Shown: positions 1-9,130, counted from the stretch's first letter. The stretch is DNA of 64,000 nucleotides from Salinimicrobium catena (GCF_900102915.1 NZ_FNGG01000001.1:310001-374000); one strand, 5' to 3'. The notes: generated from the letters alone by a model not told the origin. Translations and numbers: made by a program.

Positions 1-244
1 ATTCGGAAGTCTTTTCTTTTAAAAGATTCGCTTTTTGATGTTCGCCGTTCTTGAACATCAAGCCTATCTCTTTGGAAAGTTTATTGGACTCGGCCAGAGT
101 TTCATCCAGTTCAGCCTGCGTGGAACGACGGGTCTCGTCAAGATCCAGCACTTCGGAAAAGAGCTGTTCGGCATCAAAATTTCTCTTTTTCAAGGCCTCG
201 ATATACGCCTCTTTATTCGCCCGAATATTGGCTACCTGTAACAT
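1..244 (-). CDS. serS: Seryl-tRNA synthetase, N-terminal part (runs off the window)
   Basis: Reading from the ATG at 244 gives MLQVANIRANKEAYIEALKK followed by a heptad-rich stretch containing LDETRRSTQAELDE and NKLSKEIG. This is the long antiparallel coiled-coil arm at the N-terminus of seryl-tRNA synthetase, which binds the long variable arm of tRNA-Ser; the enzyme charges tRNA-Ser with serine in the cytoplasm. Only about 81 residues lie in the window and the catalytic domain is off the left edge, so the call rests on the arm alone. The gene points away from the HTTM gene's 3' end, with about 75 bases between them. Confidence 0.85.
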   Translation of the reverse strand, partial: MLQVANIRANKEAYIEALKKRNFDAEQLFSEVLDLDETRRSTQAELDETLAESNKLSKEIGLMFKNGEHQKANLLKEKTSE

Positions 245-320
245 AAATTTCTGTTTTTTGAAGGTTTACCGGAGTGAATTTTCCGGCTTAGGCAACAAAA
301 ATAACAAAAGCCCATGAACA

Positions 321-1640
321 TTAGTCAATGGAGGAAGGTAAAATCCAGGGGGCGTGCCTAAAATGGTCCCACTTCACTTTTGCCAGGTCAACCGAAGGAT
401 CTATAAATGGCTGGTAAGGCCTCCCGTTCACGCTCAACCTGCTTTTCACATAGACTTCCACTTCCCTGCCTTCTTCTGCATACTCCTTTTCAAGACGCTG
501 CGCAAACTGCCAGATAAGATCTGGTTTTGAAGGCATGGCCCGCAGCTGCTTTGATGACAGGTATTCTTTTTGGTCAACAATGATCGTATCCTGCCGGTTG
601 GCCTTGTCCACCACCTTGAACTTGATGATCCCGCTTTTGGAGCGCAGCATCATGCGCCAGCTAAGTCGGTGGCCTTCTTCGGTCCACAGCACATCATCCT
701 GAATGAACCAGTGCCTTACGGGCAACAAAAGCTGCACCACGAACCAGATACCAAGAAAGATCAGCAAAGGCTTCCGGTAAGCGGGAATTTCGAGCTCTTT
801 TTTATCGTAATAAGGCTTTTTCCAGAGAAAAAGTCTGTTGATCTTTTCCGAAGAAAAAAAGAAAAGGGTAAAAGCCAGCGCCAGGTAAGGAAAGATCCCA
901 ATGTGGAAGACGTAGCTGTTGAAAAGGTGAAAAAATATGGCGGCCAAAAAGGCGAAAATGCGGGTCCTTTTCCAAAGCAAGAGCGGGATGATGAGCAGAT
1001 CGAAGAAAAATCCGAAATAGGCGATGCCGTAATGCACCCATTCCTGCTGGAGGAAATCACCTATCAACCAGTAATCTTCCCGCGGTGCCATTAACACCTT
1101 GATGAATCTACCATTGAACCAGTCGGGATAAAGTTTTGCGATGGCCGCGTAGGTGTAGACGATCCACATTTGCCCAACAATAAGCAGCCACACCCAACGG
1201 GGCATGCTTTGCCGTTTCTTCTGCGGATCCCGCCAAACATCAACCGAAGCATAGCGATGTGCAGGCACCAGGACCATCAAAAAACACAGCAGCATCAACA
1301 GGTAATAATGATTGTTATAGGAGGATTTTTGCATAAGGTAAACTCCCGCCCATAACAGGCCATAAAAGAAGACGCACCAGCGGTATTTGAAGCCGACCAT
1401 CACAAAGAGCCCCAGGACACCCAGCACAGCGTACCACCAGATCATTCCATTTCCCGGAAGGGGCTGGAGGAATTCAAAGCCTATAAAATTGAAGGTAAAC
1501 TCGGGCTCCATGAAGGTGCGGCACACCCACCCGGTAAAAATGGCCCCGAATGCTTCAAGAGCCAGCAAGGCCCCAAAGATGATCCTGAAAACGATCAGTG
1601 CTGAATTATCAATTCGGGTAAATAGCCATTTATTGAACAT
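321..1640 (-). CDS. HTTM-domain (vitamin K-dependent gamma-carboxylase-like) membrane protein
   Basis: A protein of about 439 residues with many hydrophobic segments through residue 290 and a soluble C-terminal part. The segments containing GLLWAGVYLMQKSSYNNHYY, YTYAAIAKLYPDWFNG and FFFDLLIIPLLLWKR match the HTTM family, which is related to vitamin K-dependent gamma-glutamyl carboxylase. Bacterial members are mostly uncharacterised, so no substrate is assigned. I chose the ATG at 1640, which lies inside the last codons of ribF and overlaps it by 11 bases, giving likely translational coupling. A longer reading from 1676 would add 12 residues inside ribF and is less likely. Confidence 0.8.
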   Translation of the reverse strand: MFNKWLFTRIDNSALIVFRIIFGALLALEAFGAIFTGWVCRTFMEPEFTFNFIGFEFLQPLPGNGMIWWYAVLGVLGLFVMVGFKYRWCVFFYGLLWAGVYLMQKSSYNNHYYLLMLLCFLMVLVPAHRYASVDVWRDPQKKRQSMPRWVWLLIVGQMWIVYTYAAIAKLYPDWFNGRFIKVLMAPREDYWLIGDFLQQEWVHYGIAYFGFFFDLLIIPLLLWKRTRIFAFLAAIFFHLFNSYVFHIGIFPYLALAFTLFFFSSEKINRLFLWKKPYYDKKELEIPAYRKPLLIFLGIWFVVQLLLPVRHWFIQDDVLWTEEGHRLSWRMMLRSKSGIIKFKVVDKANRQDTIIVDQKEYLSSKQLRAMPSKPDLIWQFAQRLEKEYAEEGREVEVYVKSRLSVNGRPYQPFIDPSVDLAKVKWDHFRHAPWILPSSID

Positions 1641-2568
1641 AATTGTCTTTAATGTACTGCCTGCTAAAGGCCTCATCCTGCTTCATGGCCCGCTTGAGAC
1701 TCTCCACCGAATCAAATTTCTTCTCATCCCTGATCCGGGTTAAAAGTTCAATGCTGATATATTTTCCGTAGAGGTCTTTTTCAAGGTCCAAAAAGTGGGT
1801 TTCTATGGTCTTTTCTGTACCACCCACAGTAGGATTTGTTCCAATGTTCATCATTCCGAAGTGCTGCTCGCCGTCAATTTCGGCCCGCACCACATACACT
1901 CCGTTCTTCGGAATTAGTTTATATTCTTCTTCAATATGAAGGTTGGCAGTGGGATATTCAAATTCCTTCCCCAGGCCTTTTCCTTTCACCACAGTGCCGG
2001 CGAGGGAAAAAGGATAGCTCAAGTAGCGATTGGCTTTTTCCACATGCCCTTCCAGCAGCGCGTTCCTGATCTTGGTAGAACTTACCGCCACTTCCTCCAC
2101 GTCCTGCTTGGAGATCTCTTCAACATCAAAGCCGTACTCGCGGCCAAATTCCCGCAGGTCTTCAATATCGGCCGTACGGTTGCGGCCAAAGCGATGATCG
2201 TAACCAATGATCACTTTTTTCGCCCTTAGCTTATGCACCAAAATATCCCGAACAAATTCCCTGGCGCTTAGCCGGGAGAACTGCTGGGTAAAAGGATGAA
2301 TGATGATATGATCAACACCCGACCTGGCGAGGATCTCTTTGCGTTCCTGGATGGTATTGATGAGCTTGATGCCCGCATCTTTTTGCAGCACCATCCTGGG
2401 ATGCGGAAAAAAAGTAAGAATGGCTGACTCCAGATTTCCCGCTTTCGCGGTATTCACCAGCTTTTCGATTATTTTTTGATGACCCACATGCACCCCGTCA
2501 AACGTACCAATGGTCACCACCGTATGATGGGAACTATTGAAAGCATGGGCTCCTTTATGTTCTTTCAA
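1630..2568 (-). CDS. ribF: Bifunctional riboflavin kinase / FAD synthetase
   Basis: Makes FMN from riboflavin and then FAD in the cytoplasm. The N-terminal FAD synthetase domain has TIGTFDGVHVGHQ (the GxFDGxHxGH nucleotidyltransferase motif), IGYDHRFGRNR and the VSSTKIRNAL segment. The C-terminal kinase domain begins near residue 180 with GTVVKGKGLGKEFEYPTANL. Length 312 is normal. No ATG precedes the first conserved motif; the frame opens with TTG at 2568, ten bases after the pth stop, so a TTG start is the best reading. It lies between pth and the HTTM gene in one minus-strand operon. Confidence 0.95.
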   Translation of the reverse strand: MKEHKGAHAFNSSHHTVVTIGTFDGVHVGHQKIIEKLVNTAKAGNLESAILTFFPHPRMVLQKDAGIKLINTIQERKEILARSGVDHIIIHPFTQQFSRLSAREFVRDILVHKLRAKKVIIGYDHRFGRNRTADIEDLREFGREYGFDVEEISKQDVEEVAVSSTKIRNALLEGHVEKANRYLSYPFSLAGTVVKGKGLGKEFEYPTANLHIEEEYKLIPKNGVYVVRAEIDGEQHFGMMNIGTNPTVGGTEKTIETHFLDLEKDLYGKYISIELLTRIRDEKKFDSVESLKRAMKQDEAFSRQYIKDNYVQ

Positions 2569-2577
2569 AGTAAAAAG

Positions 2578-3207
2578 CTATTTTCCGTTAAAGGTATTCA
2601 TTGTATTGTTAATTCCCGCCGTGCCGAAAGATTTTATCACTTCCACCGACTTCTTAAGCCGTTCGGGAAGCTGCTTTTCCTCCTCTTCATCCCATTCTCC
2701 CAACACATAGTCTACCTGCCTGCCTTTGGAAAACTCATCGCTGATTCCAAACCGAAACCTGTTATATTTTGTGGTGTTAAGCTGTGCCTGGATGTCTTTA
2801 AGTCCGTTGTGACCGCCATCGCTGCCTTTGGTCTTTACACGGATCGTTCCGAAGGGTAAATTAAGATCGTCTGTGATCACAAGAAGGTTCTCCAGTGGCA
2901 CTTTTTCTTTCTGAAGCCAGTAGTTCACCGCTTTTCCGCTCAGGTTCATGTAAGTGGAAGGCTTCAGCAGAATGAAGATGCGGCCTTTGAACTTATAGGT
3001 GGTAACATCACCCAGCTTCTGGGTTTCAAAGGTGAGGGACTCCTGTTCGGCTAAAAAATCGAGCACTTTGAATCCTATATTATGTCTTGTATTGTGGTAT
3101 TTAGGGCCAATGTTCCCCAGCCCAACGATAAGAAACTTCTTCATAGGGGGAATTTTTTCTTTTTCAATTTTCTGCTTATGGATCAATCTTCCGAAGAAAG
3201 AGAGCAT
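2578..3207 (-). CDS. pth: Peptidyl-tRNA hydrolase
   Basis: Releases peptides from prematurely dropped peptidyl-tRNA. The core starts MKKFLIVGLGNIGPKYHNTR, with the catalytic His in HNIGFKVLD, then STYMNLSGKAV and DDLNLPFGTIR, and ends with YVLGEWDEEEE. I place the start at 3207 (209 residues): it has AAGGA a few bases upstream and a basic N-terminal extension of about 21 residues. The internal ATG at 3144 is an alternative. A start at 3237 is unlikely because it lies inside the rplY terminator hairpin. Confidence 0.93.
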   Translation of the reverse strand: MLSFFGRLIHKQKIEKEKIPPMKKFLIVGLGNIGPKYHNTRHNIGFKVLDFLAEQESLTFETQKLGDVTTYKFKGRIFILLKPSTYMNLSGKAVNYWLQKEKVPLENLLVITDDLNLPFGTIRVKTKGSDGGHNGLKDIQAQLNTTKYNRFRFGISDEFSKGRQVDYVLGEWDEEEEKQLPERLKKSVEVIKSFGTAGINNTMNTFNGK

Positions 3208-3229
3208 ACTATCCTTTTTGTAAAAATAA

Positions 3230-3257
3230 AAAAGCATCCCGAAACCGGGATGCTTTT
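3230..3257 (-). terminator. Intrinsic terminator after rplY
   Basis: AAAAGCATCCC pairs with GGGATGCTTTT around a six-base loop, and the minus-strand transcript ends in T-rich sequence. It separates rplY from pth, only about 20 bases before the pth start. Confidence 0.85.
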
Positions 3258-3279
3258 ATGATCGAAAACTTGTAAAGTC

Positions 3280-3909
3280 TTATTCGTTAGTCTCAGTAGC
3301 CGGTACTTCGTCAGCTGCTGTTTCTTCTCCTTCTTCTTCTTCGTCCTCATCAAGAGCGACAACGTTACGAGAAGTTCTAACCTGGCAAACCACAGTGTTA
3401 TCTGGGTGCATGATCTTATAGTCATCGCTTTTAAGAGCAGTAACATACAATTTGTTACCGATCTTAAGCGGAGTGATATCGGCTTCGATGAAATCTGGAA
3501 GATTTCCAGGAAGACCTTTCACTCTCATGCGGCGAAGGTTGAAACGCAACACCCCACCATTTTTAACTCCACGGGCGATACCGGTAGTATGTACAGGGAT
3601 TTCCATAGAGATCTCTTTGTCTTCGAAGATCTGGTAGAAATCGATGTGCAAAATAGCATCGGTTACCGGGTGGAATTGGATATCCTGAAGAACAGCATCA
3701 AACTTTTCTCCGTCTTTCAATTCAATAACTACAGTGTGAACATCTGGTGTGTACACTAAGTCTTTGAAGGCAATCTCATCTGCTGCAAAGTGTAATGGCT
3801 GATCTCCCCCGTATAATACGCAAGGAACCTGTCCAGCATTACGTAAGGCTTTTGTAGCTTTCTTGCCTACGCTTTCTCTTTTAGATCCGTTGATCGTAAT
3901 TGATTTCAT
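3280..3909 (-). CDS. rplY: 50S ribosomal protein L25 / general stress protein Ctc
   Basis: Binds 5S rRNA in the large ribosomal subunit. The sequence opens [20 protein letters not shown] and has [12 protein letters not shown] and HIDFYQI, the L25 core; from residue 100 to 180 it carries the beta domain of the long Ctc/TL5 form, followed by an acidic tail ([10 protein letters not shown]). Length 209 fits the long form common in Bacteroidota. It lies downstream of prs in the same direction with a 126-base gap. Confidence 0.95.
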   Translation of the reverse strand: MKSITINGSKRESVGKKATKALRNAGQVPCVLYGGDQPLHFAADEIAFKDLVYTPDVHTVVIELKDGEKFDAVLQDIQFHPVTDAILHIDFYQIFEDKEISMEIPVHTTGIARGVKNGGVLRFNLRRMRVKGLPGNLPDFIEADITPLKIGNKLYVTALKSDDYKIMHPDNTVVCQVRTSRNVVALDEDEEEEGEETAADEVPATETNE

Positions 3910-4035
3910 TGTTAAAAATTTTAGGCTGCAAAAGTAGTTCTTTTTTTCCAGCTTTTAAAAGCTTCGCAGCGAATATTTTATAGAGGTGTCGATCTCTGTA
4001 AATGCTTCGGAAGGATCTTCTTTCAAAAGGCCATT

Positions 4036-4977
4036 TTAGATGATGAACTTGGAACTGATGGACCTGTTGTTGTGCACACGGCTCATCACATCGGCAAACA
4101 ACTCGGCGCAGCTCACAACTCTTATTTTCTTGCTTTCCTGTCTCATAGGAATAGAATCGGTCACAATAAGCTCCAGGAGTTTGGAGTTCTCGATACGCTC
4201 ATAGGCTTCTCCCGAAAGTACCGGGTGGGTACAGATGGCCCTGACGCTTTTCGCGCCTCTTTCCATCATCACATCGGCTGCTTTGGTAAGAGTGCCGGCG
4301 GTATCTACCATGTCATCCACCAAAACCACGTTCTTTCCTTCAACGTTACCAATAAGCTCCATATGAGAGATCACGTTAGCCTTGGCCCTTTGCTTGTAAC
4401 AGATGACCACATCGCTTTCCATGGCTTTGGAATATGCGTATGCCCTTTTTGATCCACCCATATCTGGAGAAGCGATGGTAAGGTTATCCAGCTCAAGGCT
4501 TCTCAAATAAGGAAGAAAAATAGTAGACGCGAACAAGTGGTCAACCGGTTTTTCGAAGAACCCCTGGATCTGGTCTGCGTGCAGGTCCATGGTAATGATT
4601 CTCGTTGCCCCTGCAGTTTCCAGCATTTTGGCAATAAGCTTTGCAGCGATAGGAACACGTGGTTTGTCCTTACGGTCCTGTCTTGCCCACCCATAATAAG
4701 GAATCACGGCGGTAATATGCCTTGCCGATGCCCTTTTGGCCGCATCAAGCATTAGCAGCAATTCCATTAAATGGTCTGACCCTGGATGGGTGGAACCAAT
4801 AATAAAGACACGTGATCCTCTTACAGACTCTTCAAAAGAGGGTTGGAATTCTCCATCACTATAGGTGGAAGTGATCACATTCCCCAGTTTGCTGCCGTAA
4901 GATTCTGCTATTTTTTCAGCGACGCTCCTGCTCTGCGTACAGGAAAAGATCTTGGCTTCGGTAATTACATTAGACAT
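4036..4977 (-). CDS. prs: Ribose-phosphate pyrophosphokinase (PRPP synthetase)
   Basis: Transfers pyrophosphate from ATP to ribose-5-phosphate to give PRPP, the precursor for purines, pyrimidines, histidine and NAD. Visible motifs are YSDGEFQPSFEESVRG, PYYGWARQDRK, the metal-binding MDLHADQIQGFF and the PRPP loop NVVLVDDMVDTAGTL. The start is the ATG at 4977 (MSNVITEAKIF), giving 313 residues, the usual length. The upstream 13 codons open in this frame lack family similarity. The prs-rplY order is common in bacteria. Confidence 0.96.
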   Translation of the reverse strand: MSNVITEAKIFSCTQSRSVAEKIAESYGSKLGNVITSTYSDGEFQPSFEESVRGSRVFIIGSTHPGSDHLMELLLMLDAAKRASARHITAVIPYYGWARQDRKDKPRVPIAAKLIAKMLETAGATRIITMDLHADQIQGFFEKPVDHLFASTIFLPYLRSLELDNLTIASPDMGGSKRAYAYSKAMESDVVICYKQRAKANVISHMELIGNVEGKNVVLVDDMVDTAGTLTKAADVMMERGAKSVRAICTHPVLSGEAYERIENSKLLELIVTDSIPMRQESKKIRVVSCAELFADVMSRVHNNRSISSKFII

Positions 4978-5112
4978 GTTGTGTTGTTTTTGTATAGGTT
5001 GTTGTTTGCCCTGCAAATTTAGAAATTAATTTGTTGTGAGCATCCCAAGGCTTAGGCTTTCTACCGAGTGAAAAAGCAGCTATACAAAGCGTGAAAAATC
5101 CAAAAAATATTA

Positions 5113-5142
5113 TTTGTAAAAACCAAAAAATTCATACTTTTG
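5113..5142 (+). promoter_or_regulatory. Sigma-A-type promoter of tRNA-Leu
   Basis: TTTG at 5113-5116 and TACTTTTG at 5135-5142 match the Bacteroidota -33 (TTTG) and -7 (TAnnTTTG) elements, with 18 bases between them. The tRNA begins about 55 bases downstream. Confidence 0.75.
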
Positions 5143-5197
5143 CCGTCCACTTTGAGCTAAAGCTTAAAGCGGAAAGGTTCTTAAAAGACATCTTAAT

Positions 5198-5279
5198 GCT
5201 CGAGTGGCGGAACTGGTAGACGCGCTGGATTCAAAATCCAGTGACTTCGGTCGTGTGGGTTCGATTCCCACCTCGAGTA
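5198..5279 (+). tRNA. tRNA-Leu (anticodon CAA)
   Basis: A cloverleaf can be folded: acceptor GCTCGAG with CTCGAGT (first pair G-U), D-arm TGGCGGAACTGGTAGAC, anticodon stem CTGGA/TCCAG with loop TTCAAAA (CAA at 5232-5234), a long variable arm GTGACTTCGGTCGTG, and T-arm TGGGTTCGATTCCCA. The long variable arm and discriminator A are class II tRNA-Leu features. CCA is not encoded. Confidence 0.96.
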
Positions 5280-5283
5280 CAAG

Positions 5284-5318
5284 AAACCCCGGAAAATTCA
5301 ATTTTTCGGGGTTTTTCT
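5284..5318 (+). terminator. Terminator after tRNA-Leu
   Basis: AACCCCG pairs with CGGGGTT across a loop of about 15 bases, followed by TTTTCTTTT. It starts five bases after the tRNA. Confidence 0.8.
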
Positions 5319-5508
5319 TTTCCTACTACCTTCAATTCATTCAATTAGGATATTCTTGTCCAAGTTGTGTTAAAGGAATTATAAGATTCCTTTGCTTTTG
5401 CCCAAAGCACACTCGAAATCTTATATTTACCGCCCAATTTTTGAAACCTGAAGTCAATCTTCTAACATTAGTAATTGAAAAAGAAGCTGTTGAAAAGGAC
5501 AAGCCCCT

Positions 5509-7866
5509 ATGCATTTTAAAGAATTATTTGATGATTCCCCGGTTGCCTTTTATACCTGTGACGCCAATGGCAAGATCAGTTATTACAACCGGTCAGCCGC
5601 GGCTCTTTGGGGCAGGGAACCGGTTGTGGGTGAGGAAAGCTGGTGCGGTTCTTTAAAGCTATGCAGTCCTGACGGTTCACCACTACCCAAGGAGGACTCT
5701 CCTATGGCCCGGGCCGCAAAAGACGAAAGGCTTCAGAAGCCATTTGAAATTAAAATAGAGCTGCCCGAGGGCTCTTTTCGAAACCTGCTGGTATATCCTC
5801 AGCTTAAGCACAACGAAAAAAAAGAAATCACCGGGAGCTATTTTACATTGGTAGACATCAGCGACCGGCACAAAGACCATATCAAACAGGTCACCCTCTC
5901 GGCCATCGAGCAATCTTCTGATGACGCTATTGTAAGCAAGGATCTTGATGGAAAGATCACCAGCTGGAATGCCGGCGCTGAAAGGATCTTTGGATATACA
6001 GAAAAGGAAGCGCTTGGAAAGCAAATTACCATGCTCATTCCGCAGGACCGCCTCAATGAAGAAACCTATATAATCAGCAATATCAGGGAGGGAAAGAAGA
6101 TCGACCATATCGAGACCATCCGTCTTGACAAATCGGGAAAGGAGATCCCGATCTCGGTCACGGTTTCCCCTCTAAAAGACGCATCGGGAAAGATCATTGG
6201 CGCTTCAAAAGTGGCCAGGGACATCAGCGATAAATTGCAGGTCGAGGAAAAGCAGGCCATGCTTTCGGCTATCGTAGAATCTTCAGATGATGCCATTGTC
6301 AGCAAAGACCTAAACGGCATCATCATGAGCTGGAACAGGGGCGCCGAACAGATATTTGGTTACATGGAAGAGGAGGTGATAGGGAAATCGATCAAAATTT
6401 TGTTCCCAAAAGAAAGGCTACAGGAAGAAGACGTGATCATAAACCGGGTCATTAACGGGAAAAAGATCGATCACTTCGAGACCATCCGAAGACACAAATC
6501 GGGTAGAGAGATCCCGGTTTCAATCACTGTTTCCCCAATTAAAGACAGCCATGGCAGAATAATCGGAGCCTCAAAAGTAGCGCGTGACATCAGCGCCCAG
6601 GTGGAGTCTCAGGTTGCCATGGAGAAATATATCAAGAATCTCGAGATCCTAAATTCGGTAGGGAAAAGCATTTCTGAAAAGCTGGATGTGAAAGGCATAC
6701 TTCAGCGGGTAACCGATGCCACTACCGATCTTACAGGAGCCGCTTACGGAGCATGTTTTTATAAAAATACCGGAGAAAAAGAAGGTGGTTTGCGTCTTTT
6801 CACCACTTCGGAATATCAATTACCTTCAGGAAATTCGGTAAAAACATCTCACTCCCGGGTATTCGAATCTTCGTTCATTCCGGAAGAGGTAGTAAGAGTA
6901 GACGACATTAGCAATCACCACAATAAAATAAAAAAGGGCTTTCCCTTCGGAATTTCTACACAAAACTCCCCCATAAAAAGTTACCTGGCCGTGCCAATCA
7001 TCTCTAAATCAGGTTTTCTCATTGGCGGTTTGCAATTTGGACATCCAGCTGCCGGGGCTTTTACCGAAGAACACGAGCTAATGGTGATGAACATTGCTGC
7101 CCAGGCCGCCGTTTCTCTTGAAAATTCCAAGCTTTTTGAACAGGTGAAGTCTTTAAGTGCCAAAAAGGATGAATTCATCGCACTTGCAAGCCATGAACTA
7201 AAGACCCCGCTAACTACTATAAAAGGATATATACAGGTGCTTTCAAAGCTCAAACAGGAAGGCATGCCGCAGCATTTTTTAAGCAGATCGCTTAACCAGG
7301 TAGACAAATTGAACACGCTTGTTGAAGACCTTCTCAACATGTCCAGGATCGAGGCCGGGCAACTGAACTTTCACCTGGAAGTGTTTGACCTCAAAGAGAT
7401 GCTTCATGACCTCATCGACACCTTCACTTATTCATCTCAAACTCATAAAGTGGTAAAAGATCTGGGAAATTCAGCAGCAATGATTGAAGGTGACAAACAA
7501 CGCATCGAACAGGCCATACTTAACCTGTTGACGAACGCCATAAAATATTCACCCAGAGCCGATGCTATTTACGTGAGCCTGGAGGTGACGGAAAATCATG
7601 TAAGGTTAAAGGTAAGAGATGAAGGCATTGGTCTTACTGAAGACCAAAAAAGACAACTTTTCACCCGTTTTTACAGGGCCGAAGATACTACGGGGATAAG
7701 CGGACTAGGTTTGGGCCTGTACCTAACAAAGCAGATCATTGACCGACATCGGGGAAAGATCGAAGTTACCAGCGAGTATGGAAAAGGTTCAGAGTTCTGC
7801 TTCACCCTGCCCATGAAAAAATTAGAAACACAAAATAGGCTATATAACAGTAATAGTCTCAGGTAA
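5509..7866 (+). CDS. PAS-PAS-PAS-GAF sensor histidine kinase
   Basis: A 785-residue cytoplasmic sensor kinase with no signal peptide or membrane segment. Residues 1-120 are a divergent PAS domain. Residues 125-245 and 250-370 are two closely similar PAS/PAC units (SSDDAIVSKDL, SWN.GAE.IFGY, GASKVARDIS), evidently an internal duplication. A GAF domain follows at about 385-545. HisKA has SHELKTPLTT with the phospho-acceptor His562. The HATPase domain shows NLLTNAIKYS (from Asn672), DEGIGL and GLGLGLYL. The signal is unknown; PAS or GAF cofactor binding is possible. The receiver gene 18 bases downstream is the likely partner. Confidence 0.93.
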   Translation: MHFKELFDDSPVAFYTCDANGKISYYNRSAAALWGREPVVGEESWCGSLKLCSPDGSPLPKEDSPMARAAKDERLQKPFEIKIELPEGSFRNLLVYPQLKHNEKKEITGSYFTLVDISDRHKDHIKQVTLSAIEQSSDDAIVSKDLDGKITSWNAGAERIFGYTEKEALGKQITMLIPQDRLNEETYIISNIREGKKIDHIETIRLDKSGKEIPISVTVSPLKDASGKIIGASKVARDISDKLQVEEKQAMLSAIVESSDDAIVSKDLNGIIMSWNRGAEQIFGYMEEEVIGKSIKILFPKERLQEEDVIINRVINGKKIDHFETIRRHKSGREIPVSITVSPIKDSHGRIIGASKVARDISAQVESQVAMEKYIKNLEILNSVGKSISEKLDVKGILQRVTDATTDLTGAAYGACFYKNTGEKEGGLRLFTTSEYQLPSGNSVKTSHSRVFESSFIPEEVVRVDDISNHHNKIKKGFPFGISTQNSPIKSYLAVPIISKSGFLIGGLQFGHPAAGAFTEEHELMVMNIAAQAAVSLENSKLFEQVKSLSAKKDEFIALASHELKTPLTTIKGYIQVLSKLKQEGMPQHFLSRSLNQVDKLNTLVEDLLNMSRIEAGQLNFHLEVFDLKEMLHDLIDTFTYSSQTHKVVKDLGNSAAMIEGDKQRIEQAILNLLTNAIKYSPRADAIYVSLEVTENHVRLKVRDEGIGLTEDQKRQLFTRFYRAEDTTGISGLGLGLYLTKQIIDRHRGKIEVTSEYGKGSEFCFTLPMKKLETQNRLYNSNSLR

Positions 7867-7883
7867 AAATATTTTAGCGACCT

Positions 7884-8231
7884 ATGAAAAAGATTTTTAT
7901 TGTTGAAGATGACGAAGGAATACGTGAACTGGTCGAGTTTTTACTCACCACTCAGGATTATTCTGTACAGGCTTTTCCCAACGCAAGGACTTTTCAAAAA
8001 ACCGTAAAAGAACAGGTGCCCGACCTATTTCTGCTCGATATCATGCTACCAGACGGCAATGGCCTTGACCTGTGCAAAGACCTTAAGGAGTCAGAGGAAA
8101 CCAGCCATATCCCGGTAGTTCTCATGTCGGCCCACGCAAATGTGGATCGCCTGGAGGGAGCCAATGATTTTATCGCCAAACCATTTGATGTTGATGAACT
8201 TCTTTTGCGAATAGGTAAGCAGTTCGCCTAG
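7884..8231 (+). CDS. Single-domain response regulator (receiver only)
   Basis: 115 residues forming one CheY-like receiver and no output domain. Acidic pair Asp9/Asp10, phospho-acceptor Asp52 (LLDIMLPDGNG), Ser82 in LMSAHA at the switch Ser/Thr position, and Lys99 in AKPFD are all present, so it should be phosphorylatable. Its position right after the kinase argues for a cognate pair. Output must be by protein contact or phosphorelay, since no DNA-binding domain is fused or nearby. Confidence 0.93.
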   Translation: MKKIFIVEDDEGIRELVEFLLTTQDYSVQAFPNARTFQKTVKEQVPDLFLLDIMLPDGNGLDLCKDLKESEETSHIPVVLMSAHANVDRLEGANDFIAKPFDVDELLLRIGKQFA

Positions 8232-8250
8232 AACCCAAAAAGCAATTGCC

Positions 8251-8925
8251 TTAGTTCAGGTTTAAGGTCAGTTCTGTAGTTAAAAAGAATTCATGTGCCA
8301 GTTGGCGGGTGTAATTCTCCATTCTGTATTCAAAGCCCAGCCCCAGCTCAAGATCTTTGAAGGAAGTATTTTCAATTCCTATTGAGAAACGCTGTTCTGC
8401 TTCAGGTTTAGTTTCGGCCGCAACAGCATACAGAGCTTCGGTGGCGGCCATGAAGTCAAGACTGGAACCAAGAGGTCTTGAAAAGGAAAGTTCATATCTC
8501 AATCTATGAATTATGATTTTTCTGAACCGCTGTTCCAGCCTGACCCGGTGAGAAAATACGGAAGCCTGCGGCGAGATCTCGGCCTGCTCAATGATCCTGA
8601 ACTCATCTGTACTTAAGGAATTAAACATTTCCCTGAACCTGTATCTAAGGCCAAGGCTAAGCACTAAGGATTCGTTTGTTATATAATTGGTGAAATGGTT
8701 CAATTCCAGATGGTCATGTTGATAACCGGAAATTCTCTCCCCGTTAGATCTCTCCTGAAGCATTCAGCGGTTTCCTACACCTATATCCATTGACCACTCT
8801 TTATCAAGGAACAGTGAAATGCCCAGTTCGTTTTCATAGAAATAGGAAGAGGCATTTTGAGCAAAGACGCTGCTTCCGGGAAGCACAAAGAAGATGATCA
8901 GGAAAGGGAATAATTTGCCACCCAT
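8251..8925 (-). pseudogene. DUF2490-type outer-membrane protein interrupted by one in-frame TGA
   Basis: Reading from ATG 8925 gives a signal peptide (MGGKLFPFLIIFFVLPGSSVFAQ) and then SSYFYENELGISLFLDKEWS MDIGVGNR, a TGA at 8766-8764, and in the same frame MLQERSNGERISGYQHDHLE through a beta-strand-rich region to LTTELTLNLN. Both halves read as one barrel of about 224 codons, similar to DUF2490 proteins. The stop lies where a Trp (TGG) would fit. No frameshift is needed, so this is a recent nonsense mutation, a base error, or two separately translated pieces (an ATG directly follows the TGA). Confidence 0.7.
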
Positions 8926-8973
8926 GGGTTCTTTTTCATTAGCAGCCTCTAAAATAACAGTTCTTTCGGCAAA

Positions 8974-9049
8974 CAAAAAAACCGACCCCAAAAGAAGTAC
9001 CAGTAACCCCTACACTATCTGGTCCTTCACGGAAAGTCGGTTATTTTTT
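8974..9049. other. Candidate structured RNA / attenuator-like element
   Basis: Three nested helices: AACCGAC (8980-8986) with GTCGGTT (9036-9042), extendable by A-tract and T-tract; GAAG (8994-8997) with CTTC (9025-9028); and ACCAG (8999-9003) with CTGGT (9019-9023), closing a 15-base loop. Seven-base internal loops separate the first two helices on each side. Both strands end in a T run. Read on the minus strand it would be a 5' leader ending about 50 bases before the DUF2490 start; read on the plus strand it precedes the HupE-like gene. I do not recognise a known riboswitch. Confidence 0.5.
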
Positions 9050-9130
9050 GGAACAGCAGTTTCAAAAAGCTGTTCGCAATACCGTTAACAATTAATAAAC
9101 TATTCAAAAATAGACATTTCTAAAATGAGT

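Noticed and set aside
570-1094. 174-codon plus-strand frame opposite the HTTM gene
   Set aside because: Antisense to a clear membrane protein; its composition is low in hydrophobic domains and lacks family motifs.
5204-5656. 150-codon frame starting inside tRNA-Leu
   Set aside because: Begins within a tRNA and overlaps the histidine kinase start in another frame; no family similarity.
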